From: Bradyrhizobium sp. CCGB12 | GTDB lineage: Bacteria; Pseudomonadota; Alphaproteobacteria; Rhizobiales; Xanthobacteraceae | Length of the DNA stretch: 64,000 bases | Reading direction: 5' to 3' | Assembly: GCF_024199845.1 (NCBI RefSeq) | Contig: NZ_JANADO010000001.1 | Coordinates: 2,914,001 to 2,978,000, forward strand | In this document: one piece after another, positions 44,295 through 54,528 of the stretch | Layout of the letters: each line of letters opens with the position of its first letter | Position numbering within the stretch: position 1 is the stretch's first letter | Notes under the pieces: generated by a model | Database searches by the model: none | What the model was told of the DNA's origin: nothing | The model's input: only the letters and a program-made list of their open reading frames with translations | Made by a program: the position numbers and the translations under genes

Positions 44295-45989
44295 ATGAAG
44301 CTGCTGAGTCATCTCAAGATCCGCACCAAGCTCGCCAGCATGGTCTGTCTCGCGGCGCTCACGGTTACCGCCATCATCGGGGTATCGGCGGTGCTCAGCA
44401 AGAGCCGCATGATGGAGGATCGCGTCCAGCAGATGCGGACCGCGGTAGAACTCCTCTACAACTACGCTCAATCCCTCCAAGACGAGGTGACCGCCGGCAA
44501 GATGACGCAAGCGGAGGCCAAGGCGCAGTTCCACGAGCGCGGTCGCCGCATGAGCTTCAACGGCGGCCAAGGCTACCCCGTCGTCTACAACGCCGACACG
44601 TCGCTTCTCGTCAACGGCGCCAACCAGCAGCTCGAGGGCAAGATCACCGGCGCGAAAGACTCCAACGGCGTCCTGATCGCCGACGCCATCATCAAGGCCG
44701 GCACTGAGACCGCGCAGGGCGGCGTGACCTCCTATCTCTATCCCCGTCCCGGTCAGACCGAGCCGGTCCGCAAGACCGTGTTCACGCGCAGGTTCGCGCC
44801 CTGGAACGTGACGATCAGCTACGGCCTCTATGTCGACGACATCGACGCCGATGCGCGCGCGCTGACGCTGGAGCTGGCCGCGATCGGTGTCGCCCTGATG
44901 TTGCTGATGGCGGCGCTGTCCTGGCTGATCGCCCGCGACGTGCTCAGCGCGCTCGACCGCCAGAAGAACCGCATGCAAGAAATCGCGGACGGCGCCATCG
45001 ACAAGCCGGTCGAGGAGACCAACCGCGGCGACGAGATCGGCCGCATGGCCGAGACGCTCGAAGTGCTCCGGCAAACCGCACTGACGGCGCGCGCGCTGGA
45101 AGCCGAACAGATCGCCACCAAGATGCGCGCCGAGCAGGAGAAGCGCGACGCCCTGATCGCGCTCGCCGACCGCTTCGATGCCTCGGTCGGCCAGCTCGTC
45201 GGCCTGATGGCCTCCGGCTCCGGCGAGCTCGAGACCACCGCCAAGTCGATGTCGTCGACCGCCGAAGGCACCAACCGCCGCGCCGCCGTGGTCGGCTCCG
45301 CCGCCACCGAGGCCAGCCAGCGCGTCCAGACCGTCGCGGCTGCCGCCGAGGAACTGTCCTCCTCCATCACCGAGATCAGCCGTCAGGTCGCGCAATCCGC
45401 CGAAGTCACGGGACGCGCGGTCGACAGCGCCCGCCGTACCGACACCATCGTGCGCGCGCTCTCCGACGGTGCCCAGCAGATCGAGCACGTCGCCGAGCTG
45501 ATCTCCAGCATCGCGGCGCAGACCAATCTGCTCGCCCTCAACGCCACCATCGAGGCCGCGCGCGCGGGCGAAGCCGGTCGTGGCTTTGCCGTCGTCGCCT
45601 CCGAGGTGAAGTCGCTGGCGAGCCAGACCGCGGAAGCCACCCGCGAGATCGGCGACAAGATCGCGCAGATCCAGGGCGCGACCAAAGAGGCCGTGGACGC
45701 GATCGGCGGCATCACCGCCACCATCGAGGAGGTCAGCCGCATCGCCACCTCGATCGGCGCCGCGATCGAGGAGCAAGGCGCCGCCACCGCCGAGATCGCC
45801 CGCAGCGTCTCGCAGACCGCGGAGGCGACCAGAGAGGTCACCACCAATATCGGCGGCGTCAGCACGGCCGCGAACGAGACCGGCAGCGCCGCCGGCATGG
45901 TGCTCGCGGCGGCCTCGAGTCTCTCCAAGCAGGCCGAACAGCTCTCCGGCGAGGTCGGGACGTTCCTCGCAGGCGTGCGCGCGGCGTAA
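44295..45989 (+). CDS. Methyl-accepting chemotaxis protein with single Cache domain
   Basis: 564 residues. First helix ([21 protein letters not shown]), periplasmic sCache_2-type domain (about 35-190, with [19 protein letters not shown]), second helix (195-215), HAMP (about 215-270, [16 protein letters not shown]), and an MCP signalling domain with [20 protein letters not shown] at its hairpin tip. Sensed ligands of such domains are often small acids. No CheR-docking pentapeptide is visible at the C-terminus. AGGGG is five bases before ATG. Confidence 0.94.
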   Translation: MKLLSHLKIRTKLASMVCLAALTVTAIIGVSAVLSKSRMMEDRVQQMRTAVELLYNYAQSLQDEVTAGKMTQAEAKAQFHERGRRMSFNGGQGYPVVYNADTSLLVNGANQQLEGKITGAKDSNGVLIADAIIKAGTETAQGGVTSYLYPRPGQTEPVRKTVFTRRFAPWNVTISYGLYVDDIDADARALTLELAAIGVALMLLMAALSWLIARDVLSALDRQKNRMQEIADGAIDKPVEETNRGDEIGRMAETLEVLRQTALTARALEAEQIATKMRAEQEKRDALIALADRFDASVGQLVGLMASGSGELETTAKSMSSTAEGTNRRAAVVGSAATEASQRVQTVAAAAEELSSSITEISRQVAQSAEVTGRAVDSARRTDTIVRALSDGAQQIEHVAELISSIAAQTNLLALNATIEAARAGEAGRGFAVVASEVKSLASQTAEATREIGDKIAQIQGATKEAVDAIGGITATIEEVSRIATSIGAAIEEQGAATAEIARSVSQTAEATREVTTNIGGVSTAANETGSAAGMVLAAASSLSKQAEQLSGEVGTFLAGVRAA

Positions 45990-46135
45990 GCTGCTCTTCG
46001 ACCTCAGGACGTTTGGCGCGAAGGCGTCGCCACATTCGTTATGGCCGGGCATAGCCGTCCGAAGGTCGGCGTCGCTTTCGCTCGCCTATGGTCCCGGCCA
46101 TCCACTTTTTTGCCGGGGCCGCCCGAAGAACGTGG

Positions 46136-46197
46136 ATGCCCGGGCCTTCGCCTCGCCGAAGCGGCTTCGGCCGCGCAGGCGGGACAAGCCCGGGCAT
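46136..46197. repeat. ATGCCCGGGC inverted repeat
   Basis: ATGCCCGGGC (46136-46145) pairs with GCCCGGGCAT (46188-46197), and the intervening bases hold further short dyads (GCCGAAGCGGCTTCGGC). It is a dispersed repeat type of this genus between the chemoreceptor and the AsmA-like gene. The bases from 45990 to 46135 hold only imperfect copies of the same element. Confidence 0.6.
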
Positions 46198-46223
46198 GAC
46201 GAACACTTGGAAATGTTGGCGGA

Positions 46224-49200
46224 TTATCGCCGTGCGAGGTTGCAACCGCTCGACAGCTGACGCGCCGATCCGGTCGAGCCGTCGTTCGACTGCGAGGGGA
46301 ATTCCTCGAACGGCGAGTTCTGCTTGCCGGTATTGAATTCGAAGATCTTGCGGAACAGGCCCGGCGCCATCGCCGAGATCGGATTGACGCGCATCACGGG
46401 GGCGGCCGGGGTGCCGACGACCTCGTAGGTGACGCCGATCAGCCCCTCTTTGTCGCCGCCGCCGAGGAAGATGCCGAACAACGGGATCTGGCCAAAGATG
46501 TTGTTGACGCCATACATCGGCACGAAGGTGCCGCTCATGCAGACCTGGTTGCCGGGATAGTCGATCGAGCCCTCGATGGTGGCGCCGATCATCGGCCCCT
46601 TCACGACGCCGTCACGGATCGTCAGCGCGCCGTTCTGCCGCGTGAACTCGGCGCGCAGTGCGCTGAAGGAGACGCCGTTGCCGGTACCGTTGGGCGCGCC
46701 GGCGGCAACGCGCTCGAGCTGTGCCTCGCCCTTCACCGTGAAGTCGCGCACGTTGATGAGGCCTTCGCGGGGCGCGTTCGGCTCGGATGTCGGCGGCTCC
46801 ATCGCCACCACCATCTGGCCGCCGACTGCCTTGGTGTAGGTGTCGGTGAAGCGCAGCAGCGCGCCGGCATCGCTGGTCTGGAGGTAGATCACTTCGCGGT
46901 TGCCCTGGGCGCGGCCGCCGCGCAAATCGGCGGCCACTGGCGTGTCGCGGCCGATCTTGCCGCTCAGCGTAAAGGCCTTGATGGCGCCGTTGCGTTTCGA
47001 CATCTTGGCATCGACGCTGCGCATGGCCTCGCCGTTGAAGCCGGCGACGGCACCGAGCTTCACGTCGATGTCGAAATCGACGTTCTTCAGCTTGCTCTTG
47101 CTGTCGTCCTTGGAGTTGCCCGAGATCGCCGATTTCAGGAAAGCGCGGCCGTCGAACACGTCGCCACGCATGGTGCCGCGCACGACGCCTTCCTGGCTGC
47201 GCTCCACCTTCAACGATGCCTTGTCGCCGTCGGATGGCGCGTAGGTCGGGAAATTCGCGCTCATGAGATCGCCATTCGCATCGACCTCGAGCGAACCCTT
47301 GATCGAGGCGCCGCCGCCTTCGATGACGATGTCCTCGAAACGCGTCGATTGCGCCGTCGGCACCACCTTGAAGCTGGCCTTTCCGGACTTGCCCGGCAGC
47401 TTGACCCAGCCGGGCAGGATGTTGTCGAGCTTGACCGAGGTCAGGTCGGCCTCGACGCCGAGCTTCGTCGTCTGATCCGCATTGCTCGCGATCTTGCCCG
47501 ACAGCTTGATCGGCAGCGATCCGCTGACGGCGGGGCTGAGATCGAACCCCAGACGCGCGCGGCTGGCATCGTCCAGCGTCGCCTGCAGGCGGACATCCGC
47601 GTCGCCCTCGGCCGGCTTGCGATAGTCGAGCGAGGCCGCCTGCCCGTTGATCTTGACGTCGCCCTTGACCTGATAGCCCTGGTTATTGGCGATGATCTTG
47701 AGATTGTTGGCCTCCAGCTTCTGGTTCATCACCAGCTTGTCGGCGGCAAAGCCGTTGAGGTCGGCAGTCACGGCATAGGTGGTGTCGGCCTTGGTCAGCT
47801 CGCCCTTGACCGGCATGCCGAGCTGGATGTTCGCCGAGAACGTCCCCTTGCTGGTGTTGGGATCGACGACGGTCGACGACAGATCGCTCAGGCGATCATT
47901 GGAGAGCATTTCGGCCGCCGCGGGCACCGGTCCGTCGACGCGAAACTTCGTCCGCGACGGCGACGGCTTGGGCGCCATGTCCGGCACCTCGAAGGTGAAG
48001 TCGGAAATCGTGATCTTGCGGCCGGCGGGCGTATCGGCAATCCCTTGCGCGATGTTCACGGTCGCGGTGCGGCCGGTCACGCGCGCCTTCAGATCGGCAT
48101 CATGCACCACAGGCATGCCGTCCACGGGACGTACCGCGACGCCGCTCGCCACGATGTTGACCGACAGGCCGTCGTCAGGGATCGGGGGCCCCTTGCGCGG
48201 AAGGTTCTTCGTCGGCGAGTTGACGCCGATCTCGATGCGCTGGAGCGTGCCGCGCTCGATCCGCTCGATCACCCATTCGCGCAGCTCCGGGACGACGAGC
48301 GTCGGCCACATCCGCTTCAGCGCGGAGGCCGACATCGGCGTCCCCGCAAAGCCGAGCGTCAGCCGCGGCTCGCCCGAATAGTCGATCGCACCGGTGCCGG
48401 CGACTCCGATCTCGCCGTTGCTGATATCGGCCTGCGTCAGCAAGAGCCGCTTGTGGTCGGTGTCGAAGCGGAAGCCGATCGCAATGCGGTTGAAGACGAG
48501 CGGCGGCTCGTTGTCGATGCCGCCCAGCAAGATCGAACCGCCGCTGAAGCCGAGCTGCCAATCATTGATGGTGCCGTTCGGTGGCTCCAGATGCGCCAGC
48601 AGCGTCAGGCGGTTCGCGCCGGAGAGGATCTTGAATGGTGCGACCAGCACCCGCCGGTTCGCGTCCCATTCGACGTTGATCTCGGCCTGGTCGATCGCCA
48701 TCGGGTAGTCGGGCGTGTCGGTATCGATGATATTGCCCGCACCGACCGCGATCTTGCCGCGGAAGAAGGTCGGCACCCCGTCGCGGCCGAGCTCGCCCTT
48801 GAGCTCGCCGGTCAGCGGCAGATCGGCGGTATAGGTGAGATCCTTGACCCGCAACGCCAGCAGGATGTTGGAGGTCGAGACCTTGTCGGCGCGGATGTCG
48901 ACCGAGCGCACGCCGTTCTCGGCCGGCCCGATCGTGGCGCGCAGCATCCACGGGCGCGCGCCCTCCTCGCCGAGACTGAGCGCCACGCCGCCACGGCTCG
49001 GCCGGCGCAAGCTGAGCGTGATGTTCTCGAACGACCATTTGCTGCCGCGCTGCTGATCGTCGACGATCAGATTGCCGTTCTTCAGACCGATCTCGTTGAG
49101 GTTTTGACCGTCGAGGCCGGTCATGCTCAGGCTGTCGAGCCAGTCGAGGCCCTGAAGAATACCGCTCTGTGCGGTTGTCTGGGGAGCAGCCTGGGACGTG

Positions 49201-49937
49201 TCCGGGCTGGCAGGCGCTGTGGCGAATGGCGGCGGCGGCACGCCATTGCGGGGGAATGTCGGGGGCAGGCCGGCATCCTTCTTGGAAGCAACGCCGGTTG
49301 CCAACGGCTTTGCGGTGTCACCCGCCGAGACCGTGACTGTGCCGTCAGGCGCGATGCGGATCGCGAGCTCGGCATCGACGAGATTGAGGCTTTCCGCGCG
49401 CAGATGCCCCATGAGGAGACCCGCGCCCGACAGCTTCACCTCGGCCTTTGGCGCACTGGCGACGATGGCGTGATCGCTGTCGCGAACGATGATGTCGCGG
49501 ATGCGGACGGCGATACGAATTCGCCCGGCCCGCTCGATCTGGGTGCCACCGATCTCCACGGTGTTGCCGTGGCCGATATTGTCCTCGATGGCGGCTGCCA
49601 GCCATGGGGTCGCGATATCGAGATTGATGGGACCGGCGCCGAGCCGCCACCACAGCGCACCGAAACAGCCGACGAAGATGACGACCACGGCCCCGACGAC
49701 CATGGTGAAGCGCTTCAACCAGCGGTCGGCGACCAGCCAGCGGCGCAACGCCCCAAACGCGTCACCGAAACGATAGATACCGGAATTGGAACGCGACAAC
49801 AGCCGGCGCGCGCGATGGCCCGCCGCTTCCTCCTGATCCGGATCCCAATCGGCCTCGTCCCATTCCTGCGGCTGTGGTTGACCGCCGCGCCGATCGAAGT
49901 CCCGCGTGTAATCCTGGGGCGACTTATTCCTTGCCAT
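46224..49937 (-). CDS. Large AsmA/YhdP-like envelope protein (DUF3971 type)
   Basis: About 1237 residues from ATG 49937. The first 70 residues are a cytoplasmic charged part (Q/D/E/R-rich), followed by one helix (VVGAVVVIFVGCFGALW) and a very long periplasmic part of repeating beta strands. Segments such as ISDFTFEVPDMAPKPSP, SLKVERSQEGVVRGTMRGDVFDGR and the C-terminal IPLFGIFLGGGDKEGLIGVTYEVVGTPAAPVMRVNPISAMAPGLFRKIF fit the YhdP/AsmA family, thought to conduct phospholipids between membranes. GAGAGG precedes the ATG. It is divergent from the peroxiredoxin gene. Confidence 0.87.
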   Translation of the reverse strand: MARNKSPQDYTRDFDRRGGQPQPQEWDEADWDPDQEEAAGHRARRLLSRSNSGIYRFGDAFGALRRWLVADRWLKRFTMVVGAVVVIFVGCFGALWWRLGAGPINLDIATPWLAAAIEDNIGHGNTVEIGGTQIERAGRIRIAVRIRDIIVRDSDHAIVASAPKAEVKLSGAGLLMGHLRAESLNLVDAELAIRIAPDGTVTVSAGDTAKPLATGVASKKDAGLPPTFPRNGVPPPPFATAPASPDTSQAAPQTTAQSGILQGLDWLDSLSMTGLDGQNLNEIGLKNGNLIVDDQQRGSKWSFENITLSLRRPSRGGVALSLGEEGARPWMLRATIGPAENGVRSVDIRADKVSTSNILLALRVKDLTYTADLPLTGELKGELGRDGVPTFFRGKIAVGAGNIIDTDTPDYPMAIDQAEINVEWDANRRVLVAPFKILSGANRLTLLAHLEPPNGTINDWQLGFSGGSILLGGIDNEPPLVFNRIAIGFRFDTDHKRLLLTQADISNGEIGVAGTGAIDYSGEPRLTLGFAGTPMSASALKRMWPTLVVPELREWVIERIERGTLQRIEIGVNSPTKNLPRKGPPIPDDGLSVNIVASGVAVRPVDGMPVVHDADLKARVTGRTATVNIAQGIADTPAGRKITISDFTFEVPDMAPKPSPSRTKFRVDGPVPAAAEMLSNDRLSDLSSTVVDPNTSKGTFSANIQLGMPVKGELTKADTTYAVTADLNGFAADKLVMNQKLEANNLKIIANNQGYQVKGDVKINGQAASLDYRKPAEGDADVRLQATLDDASRARLGFDLSPAVSGSLPIKLSGKIASNADQTTKLGVEADLTSVKLDNILPGWVKLPGKSGKASFKVVPTAQSTRFEDIVIEGGGASIKGSLEVDANGDLMSANFPTYAPSDGDKASLKVERSQEGVVRGTMRGDVFDGRAFLKSAISGNSKDDSKSKLKNVDFDIDVKLGAVAGFNGEAMRSVDAKMSKRNGAIKAFTLSGKIGRDTPVAADLRGGRAQGNREVIYLQTSDAGALLRFTDTYTKAVGGQMVVAMEPPTSEPNAPREGLINVRDFTVKGEAQLERVAAGAPNGTGNGVSFSALRAEFTRQNGALTIRDGVVKGPMIGATIEGSIDYPGNQVCMSGTFVPMYGVNNIFGQIPLFGIFLGGGDKEGLIGVTYEVVGTPAAPVMRVNPISAMAPGLFRKIFEFNTGKQNSPFEEFPSQSNDGSTGSARQLSSGCNLARR

Positions 49938-50228
49938 TGCCTCTCGATAAAGGCGCCCATCGTAGGATTGAGCGCCGCCGGGACCGCAGCCGTCGATGGG
50001 GAGCGAGGGCCCCCGCGCCGGCACTGCCGCCATACCTCGAATATTCCTGCTGTTCGTCATTTCGCCCCGGGAGCGCGTTCAACGAGCAGTGGGGTGGTGC
50101 GTGGAATTCCTTGTAACCATACTCCGGCGTCGTCAGACTTGCCCAGCCGAGGGCGCGATTCCGGCACACCGGACGAGAGCTGCAATACCGCTTTGGTTGA
50201 CCTGCCGAAAGCGACGAAAGGAAGGCGT

Positions 50229-50909
50229 ATGTCCAAGAAATCCCGAAAGAAATCGTCCAAAACGCCCTCCGGCAGTCCGACGGCTAAGAAGAAGGCCCTG
50301 AAAACGCGGGCACCGACTCAAACAAAGTCCGCGAAGACACAGCGGGCACCGGCGAGCAAATCAGCCGGGACCATAGCAAAAGCAGGATCACATAAGGCCG
50401 CATCGAAACAGTTAAATTCTTCCAAGTCGACCGCGGCCGCGAAGTCCGGCCTGGCCGAAGGCCAGAAGGCTCCCGCTTTCCGCCTGCCCCGCGACGGCGG
50501 CGATGTCGTCACGCTGGCGGACTATGCCGGACAAAAGCTCGTCCTGTTCTTCTACCCCCGCGCCGACACGCCCGGCTGCACCAGGGAGGCCATCGACTTC
50601 ACTCGGCTGGCAGACGCCTTTGCCGCCGCCGGCACGGCCGTACTCGGCATCTCCGCCGATCCGTTAAAGGCCCAGGAGAAATTCCGCGACAAGCACAAGC
50701 TCGGCGTCCCCCTCATGTCGGATGAGACACATGAGATGCTGGAGGCCTATGGCGCGTGGGGCGAAAAGTCCATGTACGGCAAGAGCTTCCTTGGAATTCT
50801 TCGCACCACGGTGCTGGTGGGGAGCGACGGCAGCGTGGCCAGGGTCTGGCGCAATATCCGGGTCGACGGTCATGCCGACGAGGTGCTTGAAGCGGCAAGA
50901 AGTCTTTAA
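50229..50909 (+). CDS. bcp: PrxQ/BCP peroxiredoxin with Lys-rich N-terminal tail
   Basis: 226 residues. Residues 1-73 are Lys/Ala/Ser/Thr-rich with no fold (MSKKSRKKSSKTPSGSP...), like a histone H1 tail. The PrxQ domain follows (FRLPRDGGDVV, FFYPRADTPGCTRE). The peroxidatic Cys117 is present. The second Cys of E. coli BCP, five residues later, is Ile. Cys117 is the only Cys in the protein, so it must be a one-Cys enzyme. AAGGAAGG precedes the ATG at 50229, which decides the start among many upstream in-frame codons. Confidence 0.92.
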   Translation: MSKKSRKKSSKTPSGSPTAKKKALKTRAPTQTKSAKTQRAPASKSAGTIAKAGSHKAASKQLNSSKSTAAAKSGLAEGQKAPAFRLPRDGGDVVTLADYAGQKLVLFFYPRADTPGCTREAIDFTRLADAFAAAGTAVLGISADPLKAQEKFRDKHKLGVPLMSDETHEMLEAYGAWGEKSMYGKSFLGILRTTVLVGSDGSVARVWRNIRVDGHADEVLEAARSL

Positions 50910-51019
50910 CCAGACCTTTAAATTCGAATGTTCCCGTTTCCGGAAAATTAACCATGACCGGCCCAGATTGCTGCGGCAATTAGGCCGTACGGACTCATCC
51001 GACCGGCGCGGGAGTGCCG

Positions 51020-52381
51020 ATGTCGAAAAGTTCTGCCCAACACTCGCAGCACCCCCAGCATCATCCTCACGACCACGGAAGGGCCTTCCATCGCCGTCCA
51101 GCTGCCGTAGCGGTTGCGATTCCCCTTCCCGCGACCGACGACGCCTACACCATCGTCCACGCCGGCAAGCAGGTCCGCTTCGGGCCCGTGGTGTTCTGGA
51201 TCGTGGTCGGCACGGTGGTGTTGCTCGGACTGTGGTCGGCGGCGACCGCCACCTATTTCGCCTTCCGCGACGACGTCCTGACCCGGTTGATCGCGCGCCA
51301 GGCCGAGATGCAATACGCCTATGAAGACCGCATCGCCGAACTGCGCGCCAAGGTCGACCGCACCACCAGCCGACAGCTGCTCGACCAGGAACAGTTCGAC
51401 CAGAAGCTCGACCAGATCATGAAGCGCCAGACGGCGCTGGAGTCCCGGGCCACGGCGCTCGGCGCCATGCCTGACGTGACCGGATCGATCCCGCGCGCGA
51501 CGCCTCAGCGCGGTGACGCCGGCCAGAACGCGATGCAGGGCACGCCGAAGCCGTCGCCGATCAGCGACACCGTGATCTTCGTGGCGCCCCCGGACCGCGA
51601 AGCGCGACTCGAGTCGCGCGCGCCCACCGTCGCGGCGCCGCCGACCAACCAATTCGCCAAGAACCAGGGCTTCGACAACGTCCTGGTCCGGCTCACGACC
51701 TCGCTTGATCAGGTCGAGCGGCGCCAGATGGCGGCGCTCAACGCCGCCGAGGAAGGCATGGATTCACGCATGCGCCGGATGCGCGGCGTCGTCAGCGATC
51801 TCGGCCTCAACCTCGCCAATCTCGAAGCCGCCGTACCCCGCAGCGCGATGGGCGGACCTTTCGTACCGGTCAAATTGACGCCCAACGCCGGGCCATTCGA
51901 GAAGCAGCTCTATCGCATCAACACCACGCGCGCCGAGTTGGACCGTCTCAATCGCACCCTGGCGCTGGTGCCGTATCGCAAGCCCGTCATCGGCGAGGTC
52001 GAGTTCACCTCCGGCTTCGGCGTGCGCAGCGATCCTTTCCTCGGCCGGCCCGCGATGCATACCGGGCTCGACTTCCGCGCCGCCACCGGCGATCCCGTTC
52101 GCGTCACAGCCAATGGCAAGGTGGTCTCCGCCGGCTGGTCCGGCGGTTACGGCCGCATGGTCGAGGTCGATCACGGCAACGGGCTTTCGACCCGCTATGG
52201 TCATCTCTCCGAGATCAACGTGAAGGTCGGCGAGATCGTGAAGATCGGCCAGGTGGTCGGTCTCGTCGGTTCGACCGGCCGTTCCACTGGTCCGCATTTG
52301 CACTATGAGACCCGCATCGAGGGCGAAGCAGTCGATCCGCAGAAATTTCTGCGCGCCGGCGTGCGGCTCAGCGCAGGCTAG
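51020..52381 (+). CDS. M23 family metallopeptidase (peptidoglycan endopeptidase-like)
   Basis: 453 residues with a His-rich cytoplasmic start, one helix (FWIVVGTVVLLGLWSAATATYF, about 58-80), a coiled coil (about 85-140), a disordered Pro/Ala stretch, a second helical part and the C-terminal M23/LytM domain. Zinc motifs are HTGLDF (in RPAMHTGLDFRA) and GPHLHYE. The start codon ATG 51020 lies six bases after GGGAG; a GTG at 51014 is possible. It resembles division-linked LytM proteins anchored in the inner membrane. Confidence 0.92.
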   Translation: MSKSSAQHSQHPQHHPHDHGRAFHRRPAAVAVAIPLPATDDAYTIVHAGKQVRFGPVVFWIVVGTVVLLGLWSAATATYFAFRDDVLTRLIARQAEMQYAYEDRIAELRAKVDRTTSRQLLDQEQFDQKLDQIMKRQTALESRATALGAMPDVTGSIPRATPQRGDAGQNAMQGTPKPSPISDTVIFVAPPDREARLESRAPTVAAPPTNQFAKNQGFDNVLVRLTTSLDQVERRQMAALNAAEEGMDSRMRRMRGVVSDLGLNLANLEAAVPRSAMGGPFVPVKLTPNAGPFEKQLYRINTTRAELDRLNRTLALVPYRKPVIGEVEFTSGFGVRSDPFLGRPAMHTGLDFRAATGDPVRVTANGKVVSAGWSGGYGRMVEVDHGNGLSTRYGHLSEINVKVGEIVKIGQVVGLVGSTGRSTGPHLHYETRIEGEAVDPQKFLRAGVRLSAG

Positions 52382-52411
52382 GCCCGCGCCGCTCTCTTCC
52401 GTAAGCGGCCC

Positions 52412-53611
52412 TTAGCGCCGGCCACCGCCCATCCCGCCTCCGGGACCACCAAAACCGCCACCACCCATTCCACCGCCGGGCCCCATCGGCCCGCCGGGCG
52501 AGCCCGTGCCGCCGGGTCCTGACGGACCGCCAGACCCTGAAGGCGCAGAGCCGGGCGTCGGACCGGGGCTCGATCCGGGCGCAGGCGCACCCGGCGCGCC
52601 GGGCTGGCCGCCGCCCGGCGTGACGACGCCGCGATCGGGATGCATGATCGAGCCGCCGGGCGACCGGTTGGGATGACCGGCACCACCCGGCGCCTGCATC
52701 GGCGATCCCGGAAATTGGCCGACGGCCTGCGCGGAGTCGACCTGAAGGCCGCGCGAACGGTCGAACACGCCGTTGACCACCATGCGCGCTTCGCCGGCGG
52801 CCGGGCCGAAGCGCGAGCCGTCATTGGCGATGAACCCGGATCCGAGCTGGAGGTTTGCGCCCACCCGCTGCACATAGGCCTCGATCGACAGGCGGCTGGC
52901 GCCAACGAGATCCGAAAAATCGTCGATCCGCGTGCGCGTGGCCTGCATCGCCCCCTGGCGCGCGCTGCCCTCGATCTGGACGCGCTGGCCGACGAGCAGG
53001 GGATCGACGCCGTTCAGCTTCAAGCCGCCGATTCGCAACCCGTCCGCCCCGCGCTCGACCAGACCCGTCACGCGCGCGGCCGCGTCGCGCCGCGGCTCGA
53101 TCAAGCTTGCGACGATGACCCCGTCAGTACGGCGCAAGCCGTAGACGGCAACTTGCGTACCCGTGCGGAGCTTGCTCTCCTTGTCGCCGGCGACAATCTT
53201 CTGGCCGAGCACCGTGAGCTCGTTGTCCTTCACCTGTTCAATCGGACCAGAGACCTCGCTGGCGATCGTGATGTTGCGCGTGACGAGCGTGCCGTTGGCC
53301 TGACGGGTCGCAACCACGCGCGCGAGCTGGCCGATGCGCAGCGCCTTGGCGCTGGCCGCCTCGCCGTCGATCCGGACCGGAACGTCGCTCGCATAGGTGA
53401 CGCGCTGGCCGTTGACGTAGATGCTGCCGAAACGCTGGATCACGCCGACGATCCCGGTGCCGCCGATGCCGTGATCATCGCCGCGCGTGATCCCGGTGCC
53501 ACCGATGCCCTGATCGGTGCCGCGCTTGACCTGCGCATTGGCGATGGCCGTGCCGGCGAGCCAGAATCCCGCCAGCAGCAGGCGGCGGGAGATGAGCGGC
53601 GGCCGGCTCAT
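52412..53611 (-). CDS. DUF5666-domain exported protein
   Basis: 399 residues with a signal peptide (RRLLLAGFWLAGTAIANA). It has a repeated GIGGTGI motif just after it (TDQGIGGTGITRGDDHGIGGTGIVG), two or three DUF5666 modules (about 60-290, small beta barrels such as GQRVTYASDVPVRIDGE), and a 100-residue Pro/Gly/Ser tail ending in Gly-Met repeats. DUF5666 has no known biochemical role. The ATG overlaps the stop of the DUF6502 gene by four bases. Confidence 0.85.
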   Translation of the reverse strand: MSRPPLISRRLLLAGFWLAGTAIANAQVKRGTDQGIGGTGITRGDDHGIGGTGIVGVIQRFGSIYVNGQRVTYASDVPVRIDGEAASAKALRIGQLARVVATRQANGTLVTRNITIASEVSGPIEQVKDNELTVLGQKIVAGDKESKLRTGTQVAVYGLRRTDGVIVASLIEPRRDAAARVTGLVERGADGLRIGGLKLNGVDPLLVGQRVQIEGSARQGAMQATRTRIDDFSDLVGASRLSIEAYVQRVGANLQLGSGFIANDGSRFGPAAGEARMVVNGVFDRSRGLQVDSAQAVGQFPGSPMQAPGGAGHPNRSPGGSIMHPDRGVVTPGGGQPGAPGAPAPGSSPGPTPGSAPSGSGGPSGPGGTGSPGGPMGPGGGMGGGGFGGPGGGMGGGRR

Positions 53612-54522
53612 GACGAAGCGCCCTCTTTGCCACCGTCCTTGCCGACCTCCTTCGCCACGCCCTCCTCATCGGCAGCTTCGCTATAGATGTAGATGCCGAA
53701 GTTCCAGCGGGCGTCGCCGCCCTTGTCCTTGGCGAGCGCCCGGTTGGCCTCGCGGTTGGCGGTTTTCAGCGCCTCCATGGCGAGCTCACGCGAGCGCGCT
53801 TCGAGCCGCCGCGCGAGCTTGGGCGAGATGTTGTTGTAGTGCACCGCCCGTTCGAGGAAGCGCGGCGCGGGCCCCGAGACGTTTTCCGCGGCGGCCGCGA
53901 TATGGTCATGCAGATTGCGGCCGAGATAGTGCCATTTGCCGTCGTCCTCGCCGCTCGGCACGAAGGCGGCCTCGACCAGCTCGATCTCATCGGCGTCGTT
54001 GATGGTGACGAGCTTGCGGTCGATCCATTCGTCGAGCACCGCGCGCGGGCGCACGTCCTTGGTAACGGAGGCGACGAGCTGCTCGAACGAGGGCGCATCG
54101 CCCTCGGCGGTGCGCGGCAAAGGAAGCGGCTCGCCCTTGGCGTCGGTGAACGCAGGCGCGGCAAGCCAGCGCGCGATCACGGCACTGGTCAGCGACACCG
54201 CCGCCGGCGCCTCGTGCACGGGTGCGCCCGCGCCGCGCAGACGCGCCACCTCCTTGCGATGGATGCCGGTGAGCAGGCTGACCCGGCTGTCGGTCTGCTC
54301 CTTTCCTTCCAGGGCGAACTCGTGTTCGGCGACGTTGACGAAGAGCTCGCGAAGCAGCTGCGCCAGCGCCGGAAAGGTCATGCCGCTGCGGATGCACAGG
54401 CGCACGAGCGGGCGCAGCAGCCGCGCCAGCGGCGCGTGCAGCTTCCCGGCGGCATTCGGCTGCGGCGCCATCGGCTTGTCGGCCGACTTGTCAGCCTCCT
54501 TGGACCCGGACTTGGCATTCAT
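53608..54522 (-). CDS. DUF6502 family protein
   Basis: 304 residues. The conserved segment LLRPLVRLCIRSGMTFPALAQLL, followed by GKEQTDSRVSLLTGIHRKEVARL, fits DUF6502, and the second part looks like a helix-turn-helix. The C-terminus is Lys/Glu/Gly-rich. No catalytic residue is recognised. ATG 54522 has no ribosome site; with the promoter at 54529-54557 the mRNA would begin at or next to the ATG. It is cotranscribed with the DUF5666 gene. A DNA-binding role is possible. Confidence 0.83.
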   Translation of the reverse strand: MNAKSGSKEADKSADKPMAPQPNAAGKLHAPLARLLRPLVRLCIRSGMTFPALAQLLRELFVNVAEHEFALEGKEQTDSRVSLLTGIHRKEVARLRGAGAPVHEAPAAVSLTSAVIARWLAAPAFTDAKGEPLPLPRTAEGDAPSFEQLVASVTKDVRPRAVLDEWIDRKLVTINDADEIELVEAAFVPSGEDDGKWHYLGRNLHDHIAAAAENVSGPAPRFLERAVHYNNISPKLARRLEARSRELAMEALKTANREANRALAKDKGGDARWNFGIYIYSEAADEEGVAKEVGKDGGKEGASS

Positions 54523-54528
54523 GTCTGA

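Noticed and set aside
44118..46052. A 644-residue frame antisense to the chemoreceptor
   Set aside because: Gly/Asp/Leu-rich shadow; the MCP on the plus strand has full motifs.
47349..50909. An 1186-residue reading frame on the plus strand ending in the peroxiredoxin
   Set aside because: Its first 960 residues are antisense to the AsmA-like gene with Arg/Asp/Gly-rich shadow composition. Only the last 226 residues, from the ATG at 50229 with a ribosome site, are the real gene.
50948..50955. TTAACCAT, a possible CtrA half-site before the M23 peptidase
   Set aside because: A single eight-base match is expected by chance, and the full TTAA-N7-TTAA form is not present (the nearby pair has a spacer of eight).
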